DNA of 64,000 bases from Rhizobiaceae bacterium (GTDB taxonomy: Bacteria > Pseudomonadota > Alphaproteobacteria > Rhizobiales > Rhizobiaceae). Position numbers and translations under genes: made by a program. The notes beneath the pieces are model-generated. The model did no database searches and was not told the origin of the DNA. It worked only from the letters and a program-made list of their open reading frames with translations. Position 1 is the stretch's first letter. Each line of letters starts with the position of its first letter. The stretch spans positions 124,001 to 188,000 of the forward strand of contig JABABQ010000034.1 in NCBI GenBank assembly GCA_014238155.1. The letters run 5' to 3'. Shown one piece after another: positions 26,881 to 35,603 of the stretch.

Positions 26881-27882
26881 TCAACTACTCACGTCTTGGT
26901 GGAATTTGCCGTGATCTTCGTGACGCGCATCGATCCAGCGCACGGTTCCCGTCGAACTGCGCATGGCAACGGTGTGGGTCGTGATATGACCATGATGGAA
27001 CTGAACGCCCCGCAGCATATTGCCGTCAGTCACGCCGGTGGCGGCAAACAGCACATCTCCCTGGGCCATTTCTTCCATCGTATAGGCCTTTTCGGGGTCG
27101 CTGACGCCCATTTTGGCGGCACGCTGTGCTTTTTCAGGCGTATCCAGGATCAGGCGTCCCTGCATCTGACCACCCATGCAACGCAAGGCCGCAGCGGCAA
27201 GAACACCCTCCGGCGCTCCGCCAATGCCCATATACAGATCGATGCCAGTTTCTTCCGGATCGGTGGTGTGGATGATGCCAGCCACGTCACCGTCGCCGAT
27301 CAGGCGGATTGCCGCACCAGCAGCGCGGATTTCTTCAATCAGTTTGGCATGACGCGATCGGTCCATGACACAAGTTGATATTTCGGAAACTTTGCAACCT
27401 TTGACCCTGGCGACCGCATTGAGGTTTTCCGTTGGTGTCGCATCAATATTCACGGTGCCAATTGGATATCCCGGACCAATGGCGATCTTGTCCATGTATA
27501 CGTCTGGCGCGTACAGCAATTTACCACGCTCGGCGATGGCAATAACCGCCAGAGAATTTGGCTGATTTTTGGCGCAAATTGTTGTGCCTTCCAGAGGGTC
27601 CAGCGCGATGTCCACTTCCGGGCCCCCATAACCGACCTCTTCGCCGATATACAGCATTGGCGCCTCATCCCGCTCGCCTTCACCGATCACAATTCGGCCG
27701 CTTATCGGTAGATTGTTGAGTTCGTTGCGCATCGCATCAACCGCCACCTGATCGGCCTTCTTTTCATCTCCCTGCCCGCGCTCGCGTGCAGCAGCAACAG
27801 CGGCGGCCTCCACCACACGCGCCATTTCCATGGTCAGCATGCGATCAAGATGTCCTACTTGTTGTTTGGATGAAATTGCCAT
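26881..27882 (-). CDS. glpX: class II fructose-1,6-bisphosphatase
   Basis: GlpX dephosphorylates fructose 1,6-bisphosphate in gluconeogenesis. 333 residues with the metal-binding stretches IGEGERDEAPMLYIGEE and DIALDPLEGTTICAK, plus the GDGDVAGII and GIGGAPEGVLAAAAL blocks. The hom-glpX pairing on one strand is common in alphaproteobacteria. Start at the ATG at 27882. The gap to hom is 57 bases, so co-transcription is likely. Confidence 0.95.
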   Translation of the reverse strand: MAISSKQQVGHLDRMLTMEMARVVEAAAVAAARERGQGDEKKADQVAVDAMRNELNNLPISGRIVIGEGERDEAPMLYIGEEVGYGGPEVDIALDPLEGTTICAKNQPNSLAVIAIAERGKLLYAPDVYMDKIAIGPGYPIGTVNIDATPTENLNAVARVKGCKVSEISTCVMDRSRHAKLIEEIRAAGAAIRLIGDGDVAGIIHTTDPEETGIDLYMGIGGAPEGVLAAAALRCMGGQMQGRLILDTPEKAQRAAKMGVSDPEKAYTMEEMAQGDVLFAATGVTDGNMLRGVQFHHGHITTHTVAMRSSTGTVRWIDARHEDHGKFHQDVSS

Positions 27883-27939
27883 GATGCTTGGTCCGATTCA
27901 GCTAAGAGTTGATTTTACGTGTGCCACATAATCCGGTGA

Positions 27940-29256
27940 TCACCCAAGGTTCTCAATCCGGATCATTTGCGGTTCTCCAATCAAGCGACCGTCGGACCTG
28001 ACACCATCAAGGGCATTGCGAATGGCCTGTTCAGTCGTTTCATGAGTTATAAGAATAATCGGCGCCTGCTCTTTGTCGTCATGATTTTTGGCGCGACGCT
28101 GGACAATGCTTTCAAGCGAAATGTCCTGTTCGGCCATGCGGGTCGCAATGGCCGCCATTGTTCCAGGCGTGTCGACGACAGTCAGGCGGATAAAATATCC
28201 ACCTGCATGACTGCGCATGGGGGCCCGCTCATGTGGTGTCAGCGAATTTGCCGGTTGTCCAAGTGCCGGACCATGTTGATGGCCAGGGCGAGACTTGGCA
28301 ATGTCGCAGATATCTCCGGCAGCGGCTGACGCAGTTGCGTCCCCCCCTGCTCCGGGTCCAGACATCATCAGACTGCCAACGGTATCGGCCTCGACAGCGA
28401 CAGCATTGGTAACCCCACCGATTTCGGCAATTTCAGATCCCAACGGCACCATTGCCGGATGAACGCGACTTTCAACGCCTTCTGCAGTACGCGTTGCGAT
28501 GCCGAGAAGTTTGATGCGGAACCCAAGATCGCGGGCCGCCTCGATATCTTCAATCGTAATCTTGGTAATGCCCTCCAGATATATGGCATCGGGAGCAATC
28601 GCCGTTCCGAAAGCCAGGCTGGTCAGGAGCGCCAATTTGTGGGCGGTATCATTGCCTTCAATATCGAACGTTGGATCAGCTTCTGCAAAACCCAATTCTT
28701 GGGCATCCTTCAAACACTCCTCAAACGTGAGGCCGTCCTGTTCCATGCGGGTCAGGATGTAGTTGCATGTACCATTCAAGATACCTGAAACACGGGTAAC
28801 GGTGTTTGCGGTCAGCGATTCTCGCATCACTTTGATGATCGGGATTCCACCGGCTACAGCGGCTTCATAATTCAGCAGCAACCCTTCCGCTTCCGCGATG
28901 GCTGCAAGCTCCACCCCGTGCTTGGCGAGCAGCGCCTTGTTTGCAGTGACTACATGTTTGCCAGCCTTCAGGGCCGTCTTTACCGCACCATAGGCAGGCT
29001 CATCCTCTCCGCCCATCAACTCGACAAAAACATCAACATCTTCGCTTGTTGCAAGAGAATTGGCATCATTGTGCCAGGTGATGCCGTCAAGCGAAATACC
29101 GCGATCCTTGTTCTTCGATCTTGCTGTGACGCCAGTCACATTAATTGCGCGACCACAGCGGTCCGCCAGCATTTCCTGCTTTTCTTGTATTAGACGCACC
29201 AACGCTGCGCCTACGGTACCGAGACCGGCAATGCCAATACGAAGAGAATTGCTCAT
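27940..29256 (-). CDS. hom: homoserine dehydrogenase
   Basis: Reduces aspartate semialdehyde to homoserine, the branch-point to threonine and methionine. 438 residues from the ATG at 29256 (MSNSLRIGIAGLGTVGAAL, a Rossmann GxGxxG). The catalytic region includes NYEAAVAGGIPIIKVMRE and ILNGTCNYILTRMEQDG with the family lysine. A C-terminal ACT domain (about 355-438; IRLTVVDTPGTMAAIATRM) points to feedback control by threonine. An in-frame ATG six codons upstream (29274) is possible; neither has a strong Shine-Dalgarno. Upstream of glpX. Confidence 0.94.
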   Translation of the reverse strand: MSNSLRIGIAGLGTVGAALVRLIQEKQEMLADRCGRAINVTGVTARSKNKDRGISLDGITWHNDANSLATSEDVDVFVELMGGEDEPAYGAVKTALKAGKHVVTANKALLAKHGVELAAIAEAEGLLLNYEAAVAGGIPIIKVMRESLTANTVTRVSGILNGTCNYILTRMEQDGLTFEECLKDAQELGFAEADPTFDIEGNDTAHKLALLTSLAFGTAIAPDAIYLEGITKITIEDIEAARDLGFRIKLLGIATRTAEGVESRVHPAMVPLGSEIAEIGGVTNAVAVEADTVGSLMMSGPGAGGDATASAAAGDICDIAKSRPGHQHGPALGQPANSLTPHERAPMRSHAGGYFIRLTVVDTPGTMAAIATRMAEQDISLESIVQRRAKNHDDKEQAPIILITHETTEQAIRNALDGVRSDGRLIGEPQMIRIENLG

Positions 29257-29355
29257 GGGGGCAGACTTTATCATAGTGAATTACACTGGCGCTTGATTGC
29301 CCCGTTTCAGCAAAATTTGCAACGCCACATCGTGCCCGTTTACCGTCGTCAGCGA

Positions 29356-29703
29356 TTATTCTTCCGGAACACCATCTTCAATGCGCTTCCTCATCGCTTT
29401 TTCACGTTCCAGCGCCAATTTTTTAAGCGCAGCAACCTCGCGTTGATAGTCGGTTTCAGAATTGCTTTGCGCCTGTTGTTGTCCGGCCTGTGCCTGACGT
29501 GTCAGTTCTGCCTTGAGCACTGATCTTTGGGTCGGCGTCATTTGGGTCGTTTGGCCAACGGGAACGTGGCCAATGATCGGAAACTGGCCGGTATTTTGGG
29601 GTTTACCGGCTGGTTCGACAGATAACAGGTCGTCCGTTGAACCCGTGACGCAGCCAGTCAGAATAGCCAATCCGGCCAGCAGGATGATCTTCAATAAATT
29701 CAT
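29356..29703 (-). CDS. small lipoprotein with a coiled-coil-like tail
   Basis: A 115-residue protein with a lipobox (LTGC at residues 15-18) after a short hydrophobic signal (LLKIILLAGLAI). The mature N-terminus is flexible and rich in Pro/Gly/Thr. The C-terminal half is highly charged and helical (SVLKAELTRQAQAGQQQAQ, EVAALKKLALEREKAMRKR), consistent with a coiled coil. I do not recognise a named family. It lies between metY and hom on the same strand. Confidence 0.7.
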   Translation of the reverse strand: MNLLKIILLAGLAILTGCVTGSTDDLLSVEPAGKPQNTGQFPIIGHVPVGQTTQMTPTQRSVLKAELTRQAQAGQQQAQSNSETDYQREVAALKKLALEREKAMRKRIEDGVPEE

Positions 29704-29750
29704 AAGCCATTCTTAGTCGACGAATATGGTGCAACCAAGAACAAATGCGT

Positions 29751-29777
29751 GTCGGCCGGCCCCTACGGCCAGCCGAC
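29751..29777 (-). terminator. stem-loop after metY
   Basis: An 11-bp stem (GTCGGCTGGCC with GGCCGGCCGAC, one G-U pair) and a 5-base loop, eight bases past the metY stop. The sequence that follows on the minus strand is only moderately T-rich (ACGCATTTGTTCTTGG), so it may be a weak terminator or an mRNA-stabilising hairpin before the lipoprotein gene. Confidence 0.45.
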
Positions 29778-29785
29778 GGCATCGA

Positions 29786-31069
29786 TCAAAGTGATTTTAG
29801 TGCAGAATCAAGATCGGCAATCAAATCATCGACCTGCTCGATGCCAATTGACAGACGGACGACATCTTCACCCGCTCCAGCGGCCACCTGTTGCTCATCG
29901 CTCAACTGGCGATGGGTGGTTGAAGCGGGATGAATGATCAGTGATCTTGTATCGCCAAGATTGGCCAGATGCGAGAAGATTTCGACATTTGACACCAGTT
30001 CGACACCGGCCTTGTAACCGCCCCTGACTCCGAATGTGAATACCGCACCTGCCCCTTTTGGCATGTATTTTTGCTGGTTGGCGTGGTTCTCATCACTTTC
30101 CAGACCGGCATAGGAAACCCATTCCACCTGATCGTGACCTTGCAAAAATTTAGCCACTGCCAATGCGTTGTCGCTGTGGCGCTGCATGCGTAGTGGCAGG
30201 GTTTCGATGCCAGTGAGAATTTGAAAGGCATTAAATGGTGATATGGCTGGCCCAAGATCGCGCAATCCCAGCACCCGACAGGCAATCGCAAAGGCAAAAT
30301 TGCCAAAGGTCTCGGCTAGAATCATGTCGTTATATTCAGGACGCGGTTCGGTCAGAATCGGGTAACGGTCGTCTTTGCCCCAATCAAAGGTGCCACCATC
30401 AACGATAGCCCCGCCCATCGAATTGCCGTGACCACCCATGAACTTGGTCAGCGAATGCACTACAATATCTGCTCCATGCTCGATAGGACGGCACAGATAC
30501 GGCGTGGCCATGGTATTGTCGACGATCAGTGGAATGTGATGCTTGCGGGCAATCTCGGCAATGCCGTTGATATCCATGACGACACCGCCAGGATTGGCGA
30601 GACTTTCGATAAAGATGGCTTTGGTTTTGGGTGTGATCTGGGCTTCAAAATCCTCAGGCGTCACCCCTTCGGCCCATTTCACTCGCCAGTCAAAAGATTT
30701 GAAACTCTGACCGAATTGGTTGATCGATCCGCCATAGAGCTTTTTGGAGGAGATGAACTCGTCACCAGGCTGCATCAATGCATGCATGACCAGCAACTGA
30801 GCCGCGTGTCCGGAAGCGACCGCCAGGGCAGCCGTACCATCTTCCAACGCGGCAACGCGTTCTTCCAAAACTGCCGTGGTGGGGTTGGTAATGCGGGTGT
30901 AGATATTGCCGAAAGCCTGCAGGCCAAATAAAGCAGCGGCGTGATCAACATCGTCAAAAACAAACGCGGTTGTTTGATAAATCGGTGTGGCGCGGGCACC
31001 TGTCGCAGGATCAGGCTGGGCTCCGGCATGGATGGCAAGTGTGTCGAAACCGGGTTCGCGGTTGCTCAT
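29786..31069 (-). CDS. metY: O-acetylhomoserine (or O-succinylhomoserine) sulfhydrylase
   Basis: A Cys/Met-metabolism PLP enzyme that makes homocysteine from an acylated homoserine and sulfide. 427 residues, the length of MetY rather than the roughly 390 of MetZ/MetB. PLP-binding blocks are [19 protein letters not shown] and [11 protein letters not shown] (Schiff-base lysine in SLTK). [19 protein letters not shown] opens the protein as in the OAH sulfhydrylase group. The promoter candidate and a TTGGAG Shine-Dalgarno eight bases upstream support the ATG at 31069. Acyl-group preference cannot be read here. Confidence 0.92.
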   Translation of the reverse strand: MSNREPGFDTLAIHAGAQPDPATGARATPIYQTTAFVFDDVDHAAALFGLQAFGNIYTRITNPTTAVLEERVAALEDGTAALAVASGHAAQLLVMHALMQPGDEFISSKKLYGGSINQFGQSFKSFDWRVKWAEGVTPEDFEAQITPKTKAIFIESLANPGGVVMDINGIAEIARKHHIPLIVDNTMATPYLCRPIEHGADIVVHSLTKFMGGHGNSMGGAIVDGGTFDWGKDDRYPILTEPRPEYNDMILAETFGNFAFAIACRVLGLRDLGPAISPFNAFQILTGIETLPLRMQRHSDNALAVAKFLQGHDQVEWVSYAGLESDENHANQQKYMPKGAGAVFTFGVRGGYKAGVELVSNVEIFSHLANLGDTRSLIIHPASTTHRQLSDEQQVAAGAGEDVVRLSIGIEQVDDLIADLDSALKSL

Positions 31070-31106
31070 GGCAATACTCCAAGGGTCATAAAAATTCAGA
31101 AATTAC

Positions 31107-31135
31107 GTTATCGGGCAGACTTTCGCCCACGTCAA
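31107..31135 (-). promoter_or_regulatory. candidate metY promoter with palindromic spacer
   Basis: On the minus strand TTGACG (31135-31130) and GATAAC (31112-31107) are separated by exactly 17 bases. The spacer contains GGGC-GAAAGTCT-GCCC, and ACGT flanks both sides, so the region is an inverted repeat overlapping the promoter. The would-be leader to the metY ATG is about 30 bases, too short for a SAM-II riboswitch, whose loop would also be longer. A repressor site is possible. Confidence 0.45.
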
Positions 31136-31204
31136 AGAAAGAAAACGACGAAACAGCCACAATATTCAGTAAATTTCGCGCTGTATCATCGAGATGAAAC
31201 CAAG

Positions 31205-32146
31205 TCACAAGCGTTTGATCCGCTCTGTCAAAATCTGAAAAAATCGCTCGTCGTCTAGATCACGCACAAAGAAGCAATTCGCAGGCCGGTCGCTCACCCG
31301 CCACCAGTCAGCCACCGTCATGCCCATGGTCAGCTCTGAGGACGTTTCTATCTCAACATTTATCTGCCGTCCGGCATAAATATTCGGCTCGAGCAACCAG
31401 ACGATGACATTCGGATCATGAAGTGGCCCACCATCAGTACCATATTTGGTCTCATCATAGCGTTCGAAGAAATCCAGCAGTTCAGCCGTGACTTCCCCGG
31501 CACGATTGCCCGTCGCTCGAAACGCCTCCACCCGGGTTCGAGTTGTTAACGCCTTGTGGGTGACGTCGAGCGGCATGACGGTCAATTTGATGCCGCTGTT
31601 GAAGACAATCGCGGCGGCTTGTGGGTCGACATAGATGTTGAATTCAGCAGCCGGCGTGACGTTGCCACCTTCAAAAAACCCACCACCCATGAGGACGATT
31701 TCAGTAATCCGCTTTGCAATCTGTGGCTCTTTTTGCAGCGCCAGCGCAATATTTGTCAGTGGTCCCAGTGCACAGATTGTAATCTCGCCAGGATCGGATG
31801 CCATAATGGTTTCGACGATGAAATCCACCGCATGCTTGCTCTGAACCAGCATTTGCGGCGGCGGTAAAGTCGGACCATCCAGACCGGTTCGGCCATGAAC
31901 ATGCTCAGCTGTCACCAGTTTCCGATTGATCGGTTGCGCTGCGCCAGCGAAAACTTTTGTGTCGGGTCGACCAGCCAGTTCGCAAATCTTACGGGCGTTC
32001 AGCTGGGTCAGTTCAAGCGGCACATTTCCGGCAACGGCAGTAATGCCCAGCACGTCCAGTTCAGGACTGGCCAGCGCAACCAATATCGCGACAGCATCAT
32101 CCTGCCCCGGATCCGTGTCGATGATTATCTTGCGGGGATCAGGCAT
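31205..32146 (-). CDS. inosine-uridine preferring nucleoside hydrolase
   Basis: Hydrolyses the N-glycosidic bond of ribonucleosides. 313 residues, normal for the family. The diagnostic N-terminal calcium site IIIDTDPGQDDAVAILVAL is intact, with the NVPLELTQLNARKICELAG helix, ICALGPLTNIALAL in the centre, and LHDPNVIVWLL near the end (the His-Asp of the active site). Its ATG overlaps the CoA-binding-protein stop by eight bases. Substrate range not deducible. Confidence 0.92.
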   Translation of the reverse strand: MPDPRKIIIDTDPGQDDAVAILVALASPELDVLGITAVAGNVPLELTQLNARKICELAGRPDTKVFAGAAQPINRKLVTAEHVHGRTGLDGPTLPPPQMLVQSKHAVDFIVETIMASDPGEITICALGPLTNIALALQKEPQIAKRITEIVLMGGGFFEGGNVTPAAEFNIYVDPQAAAIVFNSGIKLTVMPLDVTHKALTTRTRVEAFRATGNRAGEVTAELLDFFERYDETKYGTDGGPLHDPNVIVWLLEPNIYAGRQINVEIETSSELTMGMTVADWWRVSDRPANCFFVRDLDDERFFQILTERIKRL

Positions 32147-32669
32147 GTGCCTCCCCCAAACTGAAATGTTGATAGCCGCTTTTCAGTTTTGGTTTTTTGC
32201 TGGATATGACGCGTCGGTTGAAGCCGCACCAACCGATTTCACCACAAAGCCGGGCATATTCAATTTTTGGACAGCGATTTTGAATGACCTTGATACCGGC
32301 CATTTCAAGCACCGACGCTACTGCTTCGTCGCGAATGCCTAATTGCATCCAAACGATTTTGGGCAGCTCGGGCATACGCATCACCTCAGCAGCAAAATTC
32401 GGCAGAAATTCCGGCTTACGAAAATAGTCCACCATATCGACCGGTCCCGGCAGATCGGCAAGGCTTGCATATGTCAATGAATCTGCAATTTCGATGCCTG
32501 CCGAGCCGGGATTAATCGGCGCGACATCATATCCTTTGGCGACCATGTAGGTGGCGACAAAATAGGATGGCCGTACCTTATTTGCACTTGCGCCAACAAT
32601 TGCAATTGAACGCACCGACAACAAGATGCCGCGAATTTCATCGTCGCTATAGCGATCCCGGTCATTCAT
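32139..32669 (-). CDS. CoA-binding domain protein (YccU-type)
   Basis: A 176-residue protein built around a single CoA-binding Rossmann domain of the succinyl-CoA synthetase alpha type. SIAIVGASANKVRPSYFVATYM contains the nucleotide-binding loop (two adjacent pieces), followed by GYDVAPINPGSAGIEIADS and the WMQLGIRDEAVASVLEMAG block; the C-terminal Cys-Pro turn (NRCPKIEYARLCG) is typical of YccU-like proteins. Biochemical role unknown. The start at 32669 overlaps the upstream hydratase stop by eight bases and its own stop overlaps the nucleoside hydrolase start by eight, so all three are coupled. Confidence 0.85.
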   Translation of the reverse strand: MNDRDRYSDDEIRGILLSVRSIAIVGASANKVRPSYFVATYMVAKGYDVAPINPGSAGIEIADSLTYASLADLPGPVDMVDYFRKPEFLPNFAAEVMRMPELPKIVWMQLGIRDEAVASVLEMAGIKVIQNRCPKIEYARLCGEIGWCGFNRRVISSKKPKLKSGYQHFSLGEAHA

Positions 32670-33492
32670 CGCGCCACTCCGGGGTGCGGTCATCGAGAAA
32701 AGCACCAATTCCTTCTTCGGCATCGCGGGCAAGCATATTCTCGGTCATCACCTGCGCTGTATGTGCATAGGCGTCTGCCAGGTTCATCTCCGTCTGCTGG
32801 TAAAATGCCTGTTTGCCAATCTTCAACGTGTGGCTCGATTTTTTGGCGATATTTCGTGCGTATTGGAGGGTAATCTTCTCCAGATATTCAACCGGCACAA
32901 CGCGGTTGATCAAGCCAATTTCGCGCGCATGACTTGGGGTAATGGCTTCGCCGGTCAACAACATTTCCATGGCATGTTTACGTAATACATTGCGCGAGAG
33001 GGCCACCATGGGAGTTGAGCAAAACAGCCCAATATGAACACCGGGCGTGCAAAAAGTGGCATCTTCAGAGGCTATGGCCAGGTCAGCCGAAGCAACAATC
33101 TGACATCCTGCAGCGGTGGCCAGTCCATTGACTTCGGCGATTACCGGTTTGGGATGATTGACAATCGACTGCATGATGGCGGAGCATTTATCCATCAGGG
33201 ATTTGAAATAGACCCTGCCCCGATCGTCGTCCTGCCGGTGGGGTGTCAATTCCTTCAGATCATGTCCGGCACAAAAAAGGTGCCCGTTTGCCGCAATGAT
33301 GATGACGCGGACAGCCGCATCGCCCTCGGCTGCATCAAGAGCCGATTGAAACGCTGCCAACATGGCGTCCGACAGGGTATTGGCCGGCGGGTTGTTCATG
33401 ACAAGCCGCAGCACACCACCTTCCAGTAGTTGGCTGACAAGAATGTCGCTGCCAAGATCTTCGGCTGTGCGAATCGTGAGGATCTCTGCCAT
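32662..33492 (-). CDS. enoyl-CoA hydratase
   Basis: Crotonase-family enzyme of 276 residues, the normal length for enoyl-CoA hydratase. Oxyanion-hole segments are FCAGHDLKELTPHR and ATAAGCQIVASADLAIASEDA; FCTPGVHIGLFCSTPMVALSR resembles the ECHDC3 subgroup rather than the FadB type. The expected second catalytic Glu position appears replaced in this subgroup, so true hydratase activity is not certain. Start at the ATG at 33492; a TTG two codons upstream is the alternative. First gene of a three-gene overlapping operon. Confidence 0.85.
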   Translation of the reverse strand: MAEILTIRTAEDLGSDILVSQLLEGGVLRLVMNNPPANTLSDAMLAAFQSALDAAEGDAAVRVIIIAANGHLFCAGHDLKELTPHRQDDDRGRVYFKSLMDKCSAIMQSIVNHPKPVIAEVNGLATAAGCQIVASADLAIASEDATFCTPGVHIGLFCSTPMVALSRNVLRKHAMEMLLTGEAITPSHAREIGLINRVVPVEYLEKITLQYARNIAKKSSHTLKIGKQAFYQQTEMNLADAYAHTAQVMTENMLARDAEEGIGAFLDDRTPEWRDE

Positions 33493-33574
33493 TTGCAAAT
33501 GTCCAATTTATCATGTTGCCCCTTCGATAGAATGTTGCAAAAGTCAACGCAACACCAAGCGAGGGCTTATTGGA

Positions 33575-34441
33575 ATGAGTGACAAGGTTTTGCTGCAAAA
33601 AGATGGGCGAATTGGGCGCATCATTCTCAACCGGCCAGAGGTGTTGAATGCCATTGACGGGGACATTCCCGCGCTAATCGCTCTACGGGTGGATGAGGCC
33701 AATGCCGACCCGGACATTCATGTCATCGTGCTCAGCGGCGCCGGTCGTGCGTTCTGCGCGGGATATGACCTTACCTATTATGCCTCTTCTTTTGAAGGTG
33801 CGGGGCACGAACTGACTCAGGAAATGCCCTGGGACCCGATGCAAGACTACGCGTTCATGCACCGCAATACACAACTCTTCATGTCACTTTGGCATTCCCA
33901 CAAGCCGGTTATCGCCAAAGTCCACGGCTATGCGGCGGCGGGCGGCTCCGATATTGCACTGTGTTGTGACATGATCGTCATGGCCGACGATGCTGAAATT
34001 GGCTACATGCCGGCGCGTGTCTGGGGCTGCCCCACGACTGCAATGTGGACCTATCGTCTGGGACCGGAGCAAGCCAAACGCATGCTTTTTACAGGTGATC
34101 GGATTGCTGGAAGCGAAGCACAAAGCATTGGTCTGGTGCTGAAATCAGTGCCTGCGGCGAGCCTCGATGAAGAAGTCGACACGCTTGCCCACCGAATTGC
34201 GGGGGTACCGGTCAATCAGTTGATGATGCAAAAAATGGTCATCAATCAGGCAATTGAAGCGATGGGCCTATTGAACACTCAAAAAATGGCCACGTTGTTC
34301 GATGGCATTACCCGCCATTCTCCAGAAGGCATCAACTTCAAGTCGCGCAGTGAAGAAAAGGGCTGGAAAGAAACCGTGCGTGAGCGCGATGCCGGCACTT
34401 TCGACTGGACCCACAACCGCCCGATCAACCCAAACTCCTGA
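33575..34441 (+). CDS. crotonase/enoyl-CoA hydratase family protein
   Basis: A 288-residue crotonase, divergent from the hydratase at 32662-33492 and a different subgroup. FCAGYDLTYYASSFEGAGHE and YAAAGGSDIALCCDMIVMADDAE carry the oxyanion-hole elements, with IGYMPARVWGCPTTAMWTYRL after them. The ATG at 33575 is supported by GAGGG nine bases upstream; the longer open frame to 33362 is antisense to the other hydratase. It is followed 23 bases later by a thioesterase, suggesting a shared acyl-CoA substrate that cannot be named from sequence. Confidence 0.85.
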   Translation: MSDKVLLQKDGRIGRIILNRPEVLNAIDGDIPALIALRVDEANADPDIHVIVLSGAGRAFCAGYDLTYYASSFEGAGHELTQEMPWDPMQDYAFMHRNTQLFMSLWHSHKPVIAKVHGYAAAGGSDIALCCDMIVMADDAEIGYMPARVWGCPTTAMWTYRLGPEQAKRMLFTGDRIAGSEAQSIGLVLKSVPAASLDEEVDTLAHRIAGVPVNQLMMQKMVINQAIEAMGLLNTQKMATLFDGITRHSPEGINFKSRSEEKGWKETVRERDAGTFDWTHNRPINPNS

Positions 34442-34464
34442 CATCTCAAATTGAAGGTCTATCC

Positions 34465-34899
34465 ATGACACAACCACAGCCGGTGATGACGGCCGATCAA
34501 CTCAACGACTTTATCGCCGAAGTTTACCCGCAAATCCTTGAACAATTTCCTGGCCATGATGTGCGTCTGGTCGAACCGGGTCGTGTCGTTGTGCGCATGG
34601 ATACGGATGAACGCCATATTCGCGCTGGCGGCACCGTGTCGGGCCCTACCCTGTTCGCTCTTGCTGATATGGGTGGTTATGCTTGTGTATTGTCACACAC
34701 TGGTCGGGAGGAGCTTGCCGTGACCACCAATCTGAATATCAACTTCATGCGCAAAGCCGAGCCGGGCCCTCTGGACGCCGATTGCAAAATCCTCAAGCTT
34801 GGCAAGCGTTTGATGGTATTTGAAGCGTCGATTTGCCAAGCCGGCCAGAAAGATGTCATCGCCCATGCCACCGGAACCTATGCCATTCCGCCGAAATGA
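34465..34899 (+). CDS. PaaI-family hot-dog thioesterase
   Basis: A 144-residue hot-dog-fold acyl-CoA thioesterase. VRMDTDERHIRAGGTVSGPTLFALADMGGYA (cited in adjacent pieces: the sheet, the HIRAGGTVSGP turn and the long central helix) and ELAVTTNLNINFMRKAEPGPL follow the PaaI pattern, with the Asp of ALADMGGY in the usual catalytic helix. Located between the crotonase gene and the rplM-rpsI operon, as in many Hyphomicrobiales. Likely co-transcribed with the crotonase gene. Confidence 0.87.
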   Translation: MTQPQPVMTADQLNDFIAEVYPQILEQFPGHDVRLVEPGRVVVRMDTDERHIRAGGTVSGPTLFALADMGGYACVLSHTGREELAVTTNLNINFMRKAEPGPLDADCKILKLGKRLMVFEASICQAGQKDVIAHATGTYAIPPK

Positions 34900-35003
34900 C
34901 ATGTGCTCGAAAATAATCACCCCAAATATAGTGGTATTATAATACCTTATTTTTAACTCGTTGAATTTATACTGTTTTTTCAAAACACTTCGATAATTCC
35001 GTC

Positions 35004-35032
35004 TTGACCGCCCCTCAAGTCTTTTCTATACC
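35004..35032 (+). promoter_or_regulatory. rplM-rpsI promoter
   Basis: TTGACC (35004-35009) and TATACC (35027-35032) with exactly 17 bases between them, 105 bases before the rplM ATG and downstream of the thioesterase stop. Quality and position suit a strong ribosomal-protein promoter. It would give a leader of about 95 bases containing the hairpin and palindrome listed next. Confidence 0.6.
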
Positions 35033-35043
35033 CCTCTCCAACC

Positions 35044-35065
35044 GGCCTCGCATGTTTGCGGGGCC
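35044..35065 (+). promoter_or_regulatory. rplM leader hairpin
   Basis: GGCCTCGC-ATGTTT-GCGGGGCC: eight base pairs (one G-U) around a six-base loop near the 5' end of the predicted rplM leader. There is no T-tract after it. E. coli rplM-rpsI is autoregulated by L13 through its leader; an equivalent role here is only a possibility. Confidence 0.4.
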
Positions 35066-35089
35066 TCGATTATTCGGGGCTCTGACATC

Positions 35090-35105
35090 CAAATTGGCCA
35101 ATTTG
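35090..35105. repeat. 16-base perfect palindrome before rplM
   Basis: CAAATTGGCCAATTTG is a perfect 16-base palindrome, about 30 bases before the rplM start and downstream of the predicted promoter. It could be a hairpin close to the ribosome binding site (AGGA at 35122-35125) or a protein site. Confidence 0.5.
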
Positions 35106-35136
35106 AACATTTAACTCAATCAGGACTTTATTGGTC

Positions 35137-35601
35137 ATGAAAACTTTTTCGCAAAAGCCTGCGGAAGTTGAGAAAAGCTGGATTGTCATCGACGCCACCG
35201 GCGCCGTTCCAGGTCGTCTCGCTTCCATTGTTGCCAATCGCCTGCGCGGCAAGCATAAGCCAACATTCACACCTCACGTCGACGACGGTGACAACGTTGT
35301 TATCATCAATGCCGACAAGGTTTCTTTCACTGGAAAGAAATTCAACGACAAGAAATACTATTGGCACACCGGATATCCCGGCGGCATCAAAGAGCGGACG
35401 GCTCGTGCGCTGCTGGAAGGCCGTTACCCGGAACGCGTCATGCAAAAAGCTATTGAGCGCATGATGCCTGGGGGTCCCCTTTCTCGTCGCCAGATGAAAA
35501 ATCTCTACGTATACGCAGGCCCCGAGCATAAGCATGAAGCTCAAAAGCCACAGGCCGTTGATCTGGCCGCGATGAACTCTAAAAATGTAAGGACTGCGTA
35601 A
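35137..35601 (+). CDS. rplM: 50S ribosomal protein L13
   Basis: Large-subunit protein. 154 residues from the ATG at 35137 ([15 protein letters not shown]). [20 protein letters not shown], the [18 protein letters not shown] strand and [20 protein letters not shown] are diagnostic L13 blocks. A TTG two codons upstream is possible but less likely. Two bases separate it from rpsI, the universal pairing. Confidence 0.97.
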   Translation: MKTFSQKPAEVEKSWIVIDATGAVPGRLASIVANRLRGKHKPTFTPHVDDGDNVVIINADKVSFTGKKFNDKKYYWHTGYPGGIKERTARALLEGRYPERVMQKAIERMMPGGPLSRRQMKNLYVYAGPEHKHEAQKPQAVDLAAMNSKNVRTA

Positions 35602-35603
35602 TC

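Noticed and set aside
31070-31140. SAM-II or SAM-V riboswitch before metY
   Set aside because: The stem-loop has an 8-base loop and overlaps a -35/-10 pair; the pseudoknot strands of SAM-II are not present.
33362-33574. 71-codon N-terminal extension of the crotonase at 33575
   Set aside because: It is antisense to the divergent hydratase gene and has no ribosome site; GAGGG sits before the internal ATG.
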